NCBI RefSeq assembly: GCF_019880245.1
Contig: NZ_CP082286.1
Span: 2,808,521-2,872,520 of the forward strand
DNA from: Halobaculum roseum
GTDB taxonomy: Archaea; Halobacteriota; Halobacteria; Halobacteriales; Haloferacaceae
DNA: 64,000 nt
Direction of reading: 5' to 3'
This document shows positions 33,460 to 40,951 of this stretch, piece by piece (within the stretch, counting starts at the first letter, position 1; each line of letters starts with the position of its first letter). The notes under the pieces were generated by a model. The model had not been told where the DNA came from, searched no databases, and saw only the letters and a program-made list of their open reading frames with translations. The position numbers and the translations under genes were made by a program.

Positions 33460-36171
33460 ATGACTCACGACGACGCCGACGGCGGCCCGGACCGCCCCGG
33501 CGACCGTTCGATCCCGCCGGACGACGACCGGACGGCGGACGAGAACGCACACGACCGCACACATGACCGCGCTCACGGCGACGACGCCCCCGCCGCGGTC
33601 CGCGACGGCGACGAGTTCTCCCTCTCTGTCCCCGACATGGACTGCGCCTCCTGCGCGGCGAAAGTCGAGCGGAGCGTCTCCGATGTCGACGGGATCACCG
33701 AGGTGGACCCGTATCCGACCACCGGAACGCTGTCGGTCGCGACCGACGGCTCGACCGACCGCGACGCGGTCGCCGCGGCCGTCGAGTCGGCCGGCTACGC
33801 CGTCGAGGACGACCTCGAGTCGGTGACGCTGTCGGTGCCGGAGATGGACTGCGCCTCCTGCGCCGGGAAGGTCTCGGGCGCGCTGGAGGCCGTGGACGGC
33901 GTTCGCGACATCGACACTCACCCGACGACGGGGAAGGTGCTCCTCCGGTTCGACCCCGGGGCGACGACGCTCGCGGCGCTGACCTCGGCGGTCGAATCGG
34001 CCGGCTACGAGGTCGTCTCCACGTCGATGGACGGGGGCGGCGCCGGGGGCGACGGGGGGGAGCGTTCGGTCTGGCGGAGCCGTCGCGCGTACGCGACGTA
34101 CCTCGCGGCGCTGTTCACCGGCGTCGGCCTCGTGCTCGCGAACCCCCTGGCGCCCGCTGGCGCCGGCCCGACGGTCGACCTCCTCGGCCGCGCGGTTCGC
34201 ATCGGCGACCTCGCGTACCTCGCGGCCGTCGCCGTCGGCGGCGTCGCGGTCTTCCGCAACGGCTACTACTCGCTGCGCGGGCGTAGCCTCGACATCGACC
34301 TGCTGATGAGCGTCGCCATCCTCGGCGCCGTCGCCGCAGGGATCGGCTTCGACGAGCCGCTGTACTTCGAGGCGGCGACGCTGACGACGCTGTTCTCCGT
34401 CTCCGAGCTGCTGGAGGGGGCGGCGATGGACCGCGCGCGCGACTCCCTGCGCGAGCTGATGGAGCTGTCGCCGACGGAGGCGACCGTCGTCCGAAACGGA
34501 ACCGAGGAGGTCGTCCCCGCCGACGCGGTCGAGGTGGGCGAGACCGTCGTCGTCCGGCCGGGCGAACGCGTTCCCCGCGACGGAACCGTCACCGACGGCG
34601 CCAGCGCGGTGAACCAGGCGCCCGTCACCGGCGAGTCCGTCCCCGTCGACAAGGCCCCCGGCGACGAGGTGTTCGCGGGTACCATCGTCGAGGGCGGCTA
34701 CCTCGAAGTGGAGGTCACGACCGAGGCGGGCGAGGACACCCTCTCGCAGGTCGTCGACATGGTGGAGGCCGCCCAGGGCGAGCGGTCCGAGCGCGAGCAG
34801 TTCGTCGAGCGCTTCGCGAGCTACTACACGCCCGTCGTCGTCGCGTTCGCGCTCGTCGTCGCGCTCGGCCCGCCGCTGGCCGTCGGCGCGGCGTGGGACA
34901 CCTACGTCCTCTACGGGCTCACGCTGCTCGTGCTCGCGTGCCCGTGCGCGTTCGTGATCTCGACGCCCGTCACGGTCGTCTCCGGCATCACTTCCGCCGC
35001 CCGCAACGGCGTGTTGATCAAGGGCGGCACCCACCTGGAGGCGATGGGCGACGTGGAGGCGGTCGCGTTCGACAAGACGGGCACCCTGACGAAGGGCGAG
35101 CTCACCGTCACCGACGTGATCCCGCTGGGCGACAACAGCGAGGACGACGTGCTTCGCTGTGCCCGCGGCCTCGAACTCCGGTCGGAGCATCCCATCGGCG
35201 ACGCCATCGTCGACCGCGCCGAGGCGGCCGGCGTCGACGACCGCGCGGTCGACGACTTCGAGTCGGTCACCGGCAAGGGCGTGACCGCGACGCTCGACGG
35301 GACGCCCCACTACGCGGGCAAGCCCGGGCTGTTCTCGGATCTGGGCTTCGACCTCTCGCACGTCCACGCCGCCACCGACGGCGGCGTCGTCACCCGCACC
35401 TCCCGCGCCATCTGCGAGCGGAACAACTGCCTCGACCTGCTCTCGGATACGGTTCCGGAACTCCAGGCCGAGGGGAAAACTGTGGTTCTCGTCGGCACCG
35501 AGGAGGATCTGGAGGGCGTGATCGCCGTCGCCGACGAGGTGCGCCCCGAGGCGCACCGCACCGTCGAGCGCCTCCGCGAGGCGGGCGTTCACACCGTGAT
35601 GCTCACCGGCGACAACGAGCGCACCGCCCGCGCGGTCGGCCGCGAGGTGGGTGTCGACGACGTGCGCGCCGAGCTGCTGCCCGACGAGAAGGTCGCCGCC
35701 GTCGAGGAGCTGCTCTCCGCACACGACGGCGTCGCGATGGTCGGCGACGGCGTCAACGACGCCCCCGCGCTGGCGACCGCCACGGTCGGCATCGCGATGG
35801 GCGCCGCCGGCACCGACACCGCCCTCGAAACCGCGGACGTGGCGCTGCTGGCGGACGACCTCTCGACGCTGCCGTACCTCCGGACGCTCGCCGAGCGTGC
35901 GAACGCGGTCATCCGACAGAACGTCTGGACCAGCCTCGCGGCGAAGGCGGCGCTGGCGGCGGCGGTCCCGTTCGGACTGGTCCCCATCTGGTTCGCGGTG
36001 CTCGCCGGCGACGCGGGCATGACCGTCGGCGTCACCGCGAACGCGAGCCGGCTGGCGCGCGTCTCGCCCGAGGACCCGGGATCGATCGACGGGCCGGAGA
36101 CGCCCGACGGATCCGAACCGCCGACGGATCCGGAACCGGCGGCGGACCCGACCTCGCCGGCGGACGCCTGA
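33460..36171 (+). CDS. P1B-type heavy-metal-exporting ATPase (Zn/Cd/Pb type)
   Basis: A 903-residue metal-pumping ATPase. Residues 1-50 are an acidic, His-rich tail (ENAHDRTHDRAHGDD). Two HMA metal-binding domains carry MDCASC at about 60-65 and 129-134. The membrane CPC motif is ACPCAFVISTP with Cys 494/496; the VISTP ending fits the Zn/Cd/Pb group better than the Cu group (CPCALGLATP). The phosphorylation site is DKTGTLTKG (Asp 538), SEHPIGDA is the N-domain His-Pro motif, and VGDGVNDAP near 761-769 completes the P domain. An extra ERNNCLDLLS stretch lies in the nucleotide domain. Start MTHDDADGG was chosen for the TATA spacing. Confidence 0.92.
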   Translation: MTHDDADGGPDRPGDRSIPPDDDRTADENAHDRTHDRAHGDDAPAAVRDGDEFSLSVPDMDCASCAAKVERSVSDVDGITEVDPYPTTGTLSVATDGSTDRDAVAAAVESAGYAVEDDLESVTLSVPEMDCASCAGKVSGALEAVDGVRDIDTHPTTGKVLLRFDPGATTLAALTSAVESAGYEVVSTSMDGGGAGGDGGERSVWRSRRAYATYLAALFTGVGLVLANPLAPAGAGPTVDLLGRAVRIGDLAYLAAVAVGGVAVFRNGYYSLRGRSLDIDLLMSVAILGAVAAGIGFDEPLYFEAATLTTLFSVSELLEGAAMDRARDSLRELMELSPTEATVVRNGTEEVVPADAVEVGETVVVRPGERVPRDGTVTDGASAVNQAPVTGESVPVDKAPGDEVFAGTIVEGGYLEVEVTTEAGEDTLSQVVDMVEAAQGERSEREQFVERFASYYTPVVVAFALVVALGPPLAVGAAWDTYVLYGLTLLVLACPCAFVISTPVTVVSGITSAARNGVLIKGGTHLEAMGDVEAVAFDKTGTLTKGELTVTDVIPLGDNSEDDVLRCARGLELRSEHPIGDAIVDRAEAAGVDDRAVDDFESVTGKGVTATLDGTPHYAGKPGLFSDLGFDLSHVHAATDGGVVTRTSRAICERNNCLDLLSDTVPELQAEGKTVVLVGTEEDLEGVIAVADEVRPEAHRTVERLREAGVHTVMLTGDNERTARAVGREVGVDDVRAELLPDEKVAAVEELLSAHDGVAMVGDGVNDAPALATATVGIAMGAAGTDTALETADVALLADDLSTLPYLRTLAERANAVIRQNVWTSLAAKAALAAAVPFGLVPIWFAVLAGDAGMTVGVTANASRLARVSPEDPGSIDGPETPDGSEPPTDPEPAADPTSPADA

Positions 36172-36189
36172 ACCCGGTCGCTCGCCCGA

Positions 36190-36205
36190 CCGGAACGTAT
36201 TCCGG
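36190..36205. promoter_or_regulatory. Inverted repeat before the ACR3-like gene
   Basis: CCGGAA (36190-36195) and TTCCGG (36200-36205) flank CGTA, 27-42 nt before the GTG start. It could be an operator over the promoter or a hairpin after the ATPase gene. Confidence 0.35.
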
Positions 36206-36231
36206 ACGCAGGGTCCACCCCCGAGACACTC

Positions 36232-37233
36232 GTGACCGTCACAGCGTGGCTGCGCCGGAACCAGATCGCGGTGTACGCCGTCGCCGTCGCGTTCGCGGTC
36301 GCCGCCGCGGTCGGACGGCCGGACGCGGCGACGGGGTTGGATCGGGCGATCGACCCCGTGTTGGCGGTGTTACTGTACGTCACGTTCCTCGAGATCCCGT
36401 TCGTCCGGCTGCGCCGTGCGTTCACGAACGGCCGGTTCGTGGCGGCGGCGCTGGCGACGAACTTCCTCGCCGTCCCGGTCGTCGCGTGGGTGCTCACCCG
36501 GCCGATCGCGGGCGACCCGGTGATCCTCGTGGGGGCGCTGTTCGTCCTGTTGACGCCGTGTATCGACTACGTCATCGCCTTCACCGGGATCGCCGGGGGC
36601 GACGCCGAACAGCTCACCGCGACGACGCCGGTGTTGCTGTTGGCCCAGTTCGCGCTGCTGCCCGTCTACCTGTGGCTGTTCGCCGGCCCCGCCGCCGCGG
36701 CCGTCGTCGAGGTGGAGCCGTTCCTCGAGGCGTTCGCGACGCTGATCGCGGGGCCGCTGACGCTCGCGTGGGCGACGGAGGCGTGGGCCGAGGGCTGGGG
36801 GACGGGGCGGCGCGCGGAAACCGCGCTCGGCACGCTCCCGGTGCCGATGATGGCGCTGACGCTGTTCGTCGTGATCGCCTCGCAGCTCCCCCGTGTCCGC
36901 GCGTCGCTCGATCAGGTCGCGGCGGTCGTCCCGATCTACGTCGCGTTCCCGGTGGTGATGGTCGCGGTCGGTCGGGTCGCCGCAGAGGCGTTCGATCTCG
37001 ACCTCGGCGAGAGCCGCGCGCTCGTGTTCACCGCCGTCACGCGGAACTCGCTGGTCGTGCTCCCGCTGGCGCTGGCGCTGCCCGACCGCTACGCGCTGGC
37101 GCCCGCGGTCGTCGTGACGCAGACGCTCGTCGAGTTGGCCTGGATGGTCGCGCTCACGCGCGCGGTGCCGCGGTGGGTGCTGCCGAGCACGGCTGCGGCG
37201 GGCGCACCCCACCCGGGCGAGGGCGGCGACTGA
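36232..37233 (+). CDS. ACR3/bile-acid-symporter-family exporter, arsenic-resistance-like
   Basis: A 333-residue membrane protein with about ten helices, starting at GTG (36232). The conserved Cys-containing helix LFVLLTPCIDYVIAFTGIAG near 101-120 matches the position of the essential cysteine of ACR3 arsenite permeases. DYVIAFTGIAGGDAEQLTA is followed by TPVLLLAQFALLPVYLWLF; FTAVTRNSLVVLPLALALPD near 264-283 is the second family signature. Arsenite/antimonite export is therefore plausible but not proven; the superfamily also moves bile acids and organic anions. It lies 60 nt after the metal ATPase, so a joint detoxification role is likely. Confidence 0.75.
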   Translation: MTVTAWLRRNQIAVYAVAVAFAVAAAVGRPDAATGLDRAIDPVLAVLLYVTFLEIPFVRLRRAFTNGRFVAAALATNFLAVPVVAWVLTRPIAGDPVILVGALFVLLTPCIDYVIAFTGIAGGDAEQLTATTPVLLLAQFALLPVYLWLFAGPAAAAVVEVEPFLEAFATLIAGPLTLAWATEAWAEGWGTGRRAETALGTLPVPMMALTLFVVIASQLPRVRASLDQVAAVVPIYVAFPVVMVAVGRVAAEAFDLDLGESRALVFTAVTRNSLVVLPLALALPDRYALAPAVVVTQTLVELAWMVALTRAVPRWVLPSTAAAGAPHPGEGGD

Positions 37234-37294
37234 CGCCCGGACCCCCCAGCCCGGCGCATCCGACCGGGCGAGCCGGGCCGCACGAACCGGGAAC

Positions 37295-37302
37295 CATTAT
37301 TC
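37295..37302 (+). promoter_or_regulatory. TATA element of pyrF
   Basis: CATTATTC lies 23-30 nt before the ATG at 37325. Confidence 0.45.
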
Positions 37303-37324
37303 GCCGGCCGCCGAACCGTCGGCA

Positions 37325-38137
37325 ATGCCCGAGTTCAACGCCTTCTTCGAGACGCTGCGCGCGCGCATCGACAGCAAGGACACCGTCGTCTCCGTGGGGC
37401 TGGACGCCGACATCGACCGGATCCCCGAACACCTGCTGGAGAAGGACCTCCCGCGGTGGGCGTTCAACCGCCGGATCATCGACGCGACCCACGAGTACGC
37501 CGCCTGCTACAAGCCCAACGCCGCCTTCTACGAGGACGCCGACGGCTGGCGCAGCCTGCGGGAGACGGTCGCGTACGCCCACGGCAAGGACGTGCCCGTC
37601 CTGCTCGACGCCAAGCGGGGCGACATCGGCAACACGGCCCGGAAGTACGCCGAGCTGCTGGAGCACGTCGACGCGATCACCGCGAACCCGTACATGGGCC
37701 GCGACTCGCTGGAGCCGTTCCTCTCGAAGGCCGACAAGGGCGTGTTCGTCCTCTGTCGCACCTCCAACCCCGGCGGCTCCGACCTGCAGGACCTGGAGCT
37801 CGCGTCGGGCGAGCCGCTGTACCGCCGCGTCGCCGCCCTCGCGGACCTGTGGAACGATCGGGGGAACGTGGGGCTCGTCGTCGGCGCGACCGCGCCCGAG
37901 GAGCTGGAGGAGCTTCGCGGGGAGGTCCCGGACCTGCCGTTCCTCGTCCCCGGCGTCGGCGCGCAGGGCGGCGACGCGGAGGCGGCCGTCGAGCACGGCC
38001 TCGCCGACGGCGTCGGCCTCGTCAACTCCTCGAGGGGGATCATCTTCGCCGGAGAAGACGCCGGCGAGGACTTCGCGAAGGCGTCGGGACAGGCGGCCAA
38101 ACGGCTGCGCGACCGGCTGAACCGGTACCGCGAGTGA
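37325..38137 (+). CDS. pyrF: Orotidine-5'-phosphate decarboxylase (type 2)
   Basis: A 270-residue enzyme making UMP from OMP, the last step of de novo pyrimidine synthesis. The catalytic Lys-Asp array is VLLDAKRGDIGNTARKYAEL near 96-115. VSVGLDADIDRIPEH near 22-36, ITANPYMGRDSLEPFL near 119-134 and LVPGVGAQGGDAEAAVEHGL near 209-228 (phosphate-binding loop) complete the active site. The length and the DAKRGDIGNTA motif identify the type 2 (mycobacterial-like) subfamily. A single gene, without other pyr genes nearby. Confidence 0.95.
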   Translation: MPEFNAFFETLRARIDSKDTVVSVGLDADIDRIPEHLLEKDLPRWAFNRRIIDATHEYAACYKPNAAFYEDADGWRSLRETVAYAHGKDVPVLLDAKRGDIGNTARKYAELLEHVDAITANPYMGRDSLEPFLSKADKGVFVLCRTSNPGGSDLQDLELASGEPLYRRVAALADLWNDRGNVGLVVGATAPEELEELRGEVPDLPFLVPGVGAQGGDAEAAVEHGLADGVGLVNSSRGIIFAGEDAGEDFAKASGQAAKRLRDRLNRYRE

Positions 38138-38176
38138 CCGCGCGGTCAGCAGGAGCGACGCTCTCGGAGGGGGACC

Positions 38177-38184
38177 GTATATAC
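38177..38184 (+). promoter_or_regulatory. TATA element of the histidine kinase gene
   Basis: GTATATAC lies 24-31 nt before the ATG at 38208; a leaderless transcript is expected. Confidence 0.5.
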
Positions 38185-38207
38185 GTGTTCGACGTACAGT
38201 AGGGGGT

Positions 38208-39989
38208 ATGTCTCCCGGGGGACTCGCCGTCGTGTCGCTGGCGGTCCTCGCGGGCGCGACCGCGGTCGTCGTCGGCGCGTACGCCTGGCGCAACCGGGGG
38301 GAGCCGGGCGCGACGGCCTTCGCCGCGATGATGGGCGGCGTCGCCGTCTGGTCGGTGACGTACGGCGTCGCGCTCACCGTCTTCGACCCCGCCGTCCGGG
38401 TCGCGCTGGAGGTCCTCCTCGAGGTCGGGAAGGCGATCGTCGCGCCCGCGTGGCTGTTCTTCGCCCTCGGGTACACCGGACGCGGCGAGTACGTGACGCG
38501 GCGTCTCGTCGCCGCCCTGGCGGTTGTTCCCGTGTTCACGACGCTGCTGGTGGCGACAACGCCGTATCACGACCTGATGTGGGCGAACTACCGGATCGAC
38601 CCCACGCTCGGCACCGCGACGGTCGCGTTCGACCCCGGCGCGTGGTTCTACCTCCACGCGGGGTTCGGCTGGGCGGTGATCGGCGCCGGGATGGTCTTCC
38701 TCCTCGAGCCGGTGATCTCCTACGGCGACCGCTACCGCGACCAGGGGCTGGCGCTCATCTTCGGCGCCGGCGTCAGCTTCGCCGCCCACGTGAAGGCCAC
38801 GTTCTTCCTGCCGCCGGCGCCGGCGCTGGATCTCACGCCGCTCGTCCTCGCGGTCACCGGTGTGGTGTTCGGGGTCGCCCTGTTCCGGTTCGATCTGCTC
38901 GGGCTCCTCCCGGCGACACAGACGCTCGGGCGGCGCGCGGCAATCGAGGACGTCGGCGTCGGCCTCGTCGTCGTCGACGCCGCCGGGACGATCGTCGAGT
39001 TCAACGCAGCGGCACGTACCGTTCTCGGCGTCGACGGTGACGACGGCGACGGCGACGACGACGACAGTGACGGCGCCGTCGATAGCGACGACGGTCCCGC
39101 CGGGGCAGTGGCGGGGGAGCCGCTCGCCGCCCGGGTCTCCGGCGTCGACCTGGGGGCGGACGGACCACAGCGCATCGAGACGGCCGACGGCGACGGCTAC
39201 CGCGTGTACGAGGCGACCGCCTCGCCCATCGGCGACCACACCGACCGGACCGTCGGCTACACCGTCACCTTCGCGGACGTGACCGACAGAGAGCTGCGAC
39301 GCCAACGCCTGGAGGTGCTCAATCGCGTGCTCCGGCACAACCTCCGCAACGACATGACGGTCGTCGTCGGCAACGCGGACCTCCTGCTCGAACGGGTCGG
39401 CGACGACGAGCGCCCGCTCGCCGACGCGATCGCCAGGCGCGGGCGGGCGCTCCAGCGGCTCGGCGAGAAGGCGCGCGACGCCGAGGACGTGCTGGCGGAC
39501 GACGTTCCCGTCCGCGAGGTCTCGGTCGACGACCTGTGTGCGGGGCTGGTCACCCGCGCCCGCGACTCGTACCCGGAGGCGTCCGTCGACGTGCGCGTCG
39601 CCGACGGGCTCACGGTGTCCGTTCGGGCGACGGTGCTGGAGACGGTGCTGTGGAACCTCGTCGAGAACGCGCTCGAACACGGGTCGGACGTGGCCGTCCG
39701 GCTCTCGGCGCGGACGACCGACGCGGGCGTCGCGTTCGCCGTCGCGGACGACGGCCCGGGGATCCCGGAGACGGAGTTGGAGAGCATCCGGGCCGGAACC
39801 GAGACCGCCCTGACCCACGGCAGCGGGCTCGGGCTGTGGGTCGTCCGCTGGGGGACGCGCGTGCTCGGCGCCGACCTCTCCTTCGAGGAACGCGAGCCGA
39901 CCGGCACCGTCGTCACGGTGACGCTTCCGCACGCCGACCGAGGGGACTCGGGGTCGGGAACGCGAGCCGGCGACGGCGAACCGAACTGA
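38208..39989 (+). CDS. Membrane histidine kinase with 7TM-type sensor and PAS domain
   Basis: A 593-residue sensor kinase. Residues 1 to about 235 contain about seven membrane helices of the histidine-kinase N-terminal 7TM type. Residues about 245-360 form a PAS domain (IEDVGVGLVVVDAAGTIVEF) interrupted by a Gly/Asp-rich insert (about 283-305). The H box is RVLRHNLRND with His 377. The N box is LWNLVENALEHG, G boxes are VADDGPGIPETE and HGSGLGLWVV. All catalytic motifs are present. No response regulator is adjacent, as is common in Halobacteria, so the partner and signal are unknown. Confidence 0.9.
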   Translation: MSPGGLAVVSLAVLAGATAVVVGAYAWRNRGEPGATAFAAMMGGVAVWSVTYGVALTVFDPAVRVALEVLLEVGKAIVAPAWLFFALGYTGRGEYVTRRLVAALAVVPVFTTLLVATTPYHDLMWANYRIDPTLGTATVAFDPGAWFYLHAGFGWAVIGAGMVFLLEPVISYGDRYRDQGLALIFGAGVSFAAHVKATFFLPPAPALDLTPLVLAVTGVVFGVALFRFDLLGLLPATQTLGRRAAIEDVGVGLVVVDAAGTIVEFNAAARTVLGVDGDDGDGDDDDSDGAVDSDDGPAGAVAGEPLAARVSGVDLGADGPQRIETADGDGYRVYEATASPIGDHTDRTVGYTVTFADVTDRELRRQRLEVLNRVLRHNLRNDMTVVVGNADLLLERVGDDERPLADAIARRGRALQRLGEKARDAEDVLADDVPVREVSVDDLCAGLVTRARDSYPEASVDVRVADGLTVSVRATVLETVLWNLVENALEHGSDVAVRLSARTTDAGVAFAVADDGPGIPETELESIRAGTETALTHGSGLGLWVVRWGTRVLGADLSFEEREPTGTVVTVTLPHADRGDSGSGTRAGDGEPN

Positions 39990-40031
39990 TCTCGACTTCT
40001 CGGGTCTCAGGATACGGCTCGCGCGCACCGG

Positions 40032-40172
40032 TCACGGCATCGACGCGGCGCAGTCGGCGCAGACGCCGTGTTCGTCGTCCCAGTGGCTCTCACAGACAGC
40101 AGTCCCACAGCGCGGACACGTGTGAGACGCTTCCGCCCGTTCGCAGATCTGACAGAGGCCGGTGACGCTCAT
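40032..40172 (-). CDS. 46-residue double zinc-knuckle protein
   Basis: A complete 46-codon gene. It reads MSVTGLCQICERAEAS, then HTCPRCGTAVCESHWDD, then EHGVCADCAASMP. Eight cysteines (CxxC, CxxC, C, CxxC spacing) plus His form two zinc sites like a HIT/B-box finger, a known pattern among haloarchaeal microproteins. The nearby upstream region is free for a promoter, and the downstream end is 42 nt from the histidine kinase stop (convergent). It is short enough to be missed by automatic annotation. Function unknown; protein or nucleic-acid adapter is plausible. Confidence 0.75.
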   Translation of the reverse strand: MSVTGLCQICERAEASHTCPRCGTAVCESHWDDEHGVCADCAASMP

Positions 40173-40315
40173 GGCTGGTGTCGTGTTCGGACGTGGGTGC
40201 GCTCCGACTTGGGCGCTCCGGGGATGCGCGCGGGACGGGAACGGGCGGTCGGAGAGGCGGCCGCCCGGAGGAGCGGCGGCGAGGGGTTTACGGTCCGGCG
40301 CCGCCGATCGAGGGT

Positions 40316-40858
40316 GTGGACCGCGACGTACTCCTGCTCGGGATCGCCGCCGTGCTCGCCGGCCTGACGGCCACCCTCGCGATGCTGGGGATCGCGTACT
40401 CGCCGTTCGTGTTCCTCGCGGCGCTCCCGACCGGCGCGGCCGCCTACTTCCTCTGGTATCAGGCGTCCGGCCGACTGAAGGAGGACATGCGCTCGCGCGC
40501 GGCCGGTCGGCGGTCGGCCCGGGGAGCCGGCGAGGGCGCGCCCGGCGGCGACTCCCGGTTCGCCCGCGAGGCCCGCGCCCGGATGGGCGACGGCGGCCGC
40601 GTGGGCCCCCGCGGCACCGACGGGCGGGACGCGCGAACGCGCGGTCGCGGGCCGACGGGCGGCGCCGCGATGACCGGGAACTCGGGGATGCCGCCCGGCG
40701 ACGCGCGCCGAACGCTCGGCGTCGACGCCGACGCCTCCGGGTCGGAGGTGAAGGCCGCCTACCGCGACCGCGTGAAGGAGACGCACCCGGACTCCGGCGG
40801 CGACGAGGAGGAGTTCAAGCGGGTGAACCGCGCATACGAGACCCTGAAGGGCGACTGA
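40316..40858 (+). CDS. Membrane-anchored J-domain protein
   Basis: A 180-residue protein from a GTG start. Two membrane helices (LLLGIAAVLAGLTATLAMLG and YSPFVFLAALPTGAAAYFLW) occupy residues about 5-50. A basic Arg/Gly-rich linker follows. The C-terminal 60 residues are a J domain with DARRTLGVDADASGSEVKAA, then YRDRVKETHPDSGGDEEEFK; the HPD tripeptide that stimulates Hsp70 is intact. The membrane anchor points to recruiting DnaK to the membrane, perhaps for secretion or membrane protein quality control. It is divergent from the zinc microprotein (143-nt gap). Confidence 0.8.
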   Translation: MDRDVLLLGIAAVLAGLTATLAMLGIAYSPFVFLAALPTGAAAYFLWYQASGRLKEDMRSRAAGRRSARGAGEGAPGGDSRFAREARARMGDGGRVGPRGTDGRDARTRGRGPTGGAAMTGNSGMPPGDARRTLGVDADASGSEVKAAYRDRVKETHPDSGGDEEEFKRVNRAYETLKGD

Positions 40859-40890
40859 CGCGCTCGGTCGGTCGCTCTCCCCGCCGCTAT

Positions 40891-40909
40891 TGTGCCATTG
40901 GGTGGCACA
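40891..40909. promoter_or_regulatory. Inverted repeat upstream of the GTPBP1 promoter
   Basis: TGTGCCA (40891-40897), TTGGG, TGGCACA (40903-40909): perfect arms, ending 14 nt before the TATA element. Typical activator or operator position. Confidence 0.55.
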
Positions 40910-40922
40910 CACGTGAAAACCG

Positions 40923-40928
40923 TTATAC
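40923..40928 (+). promoter_or_regulatory. TATA element of the GTPBP1-type gene
   Basis: TTATAC lies 24-29 nt before the ATG at 40952, matching a leaderless start. Confidence 0.5.
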
Positions 40929-40951
40929 CCGCCCACCGCTACCCGTCGGTC

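Noticed and set aside
33445-35724. 759-codon minus-strand frame opposite the metal ATPase
   Set aside because: Shadow frame of a gene with complete P-ATPase motifs; composition is that of antisense GC-rich sequence.
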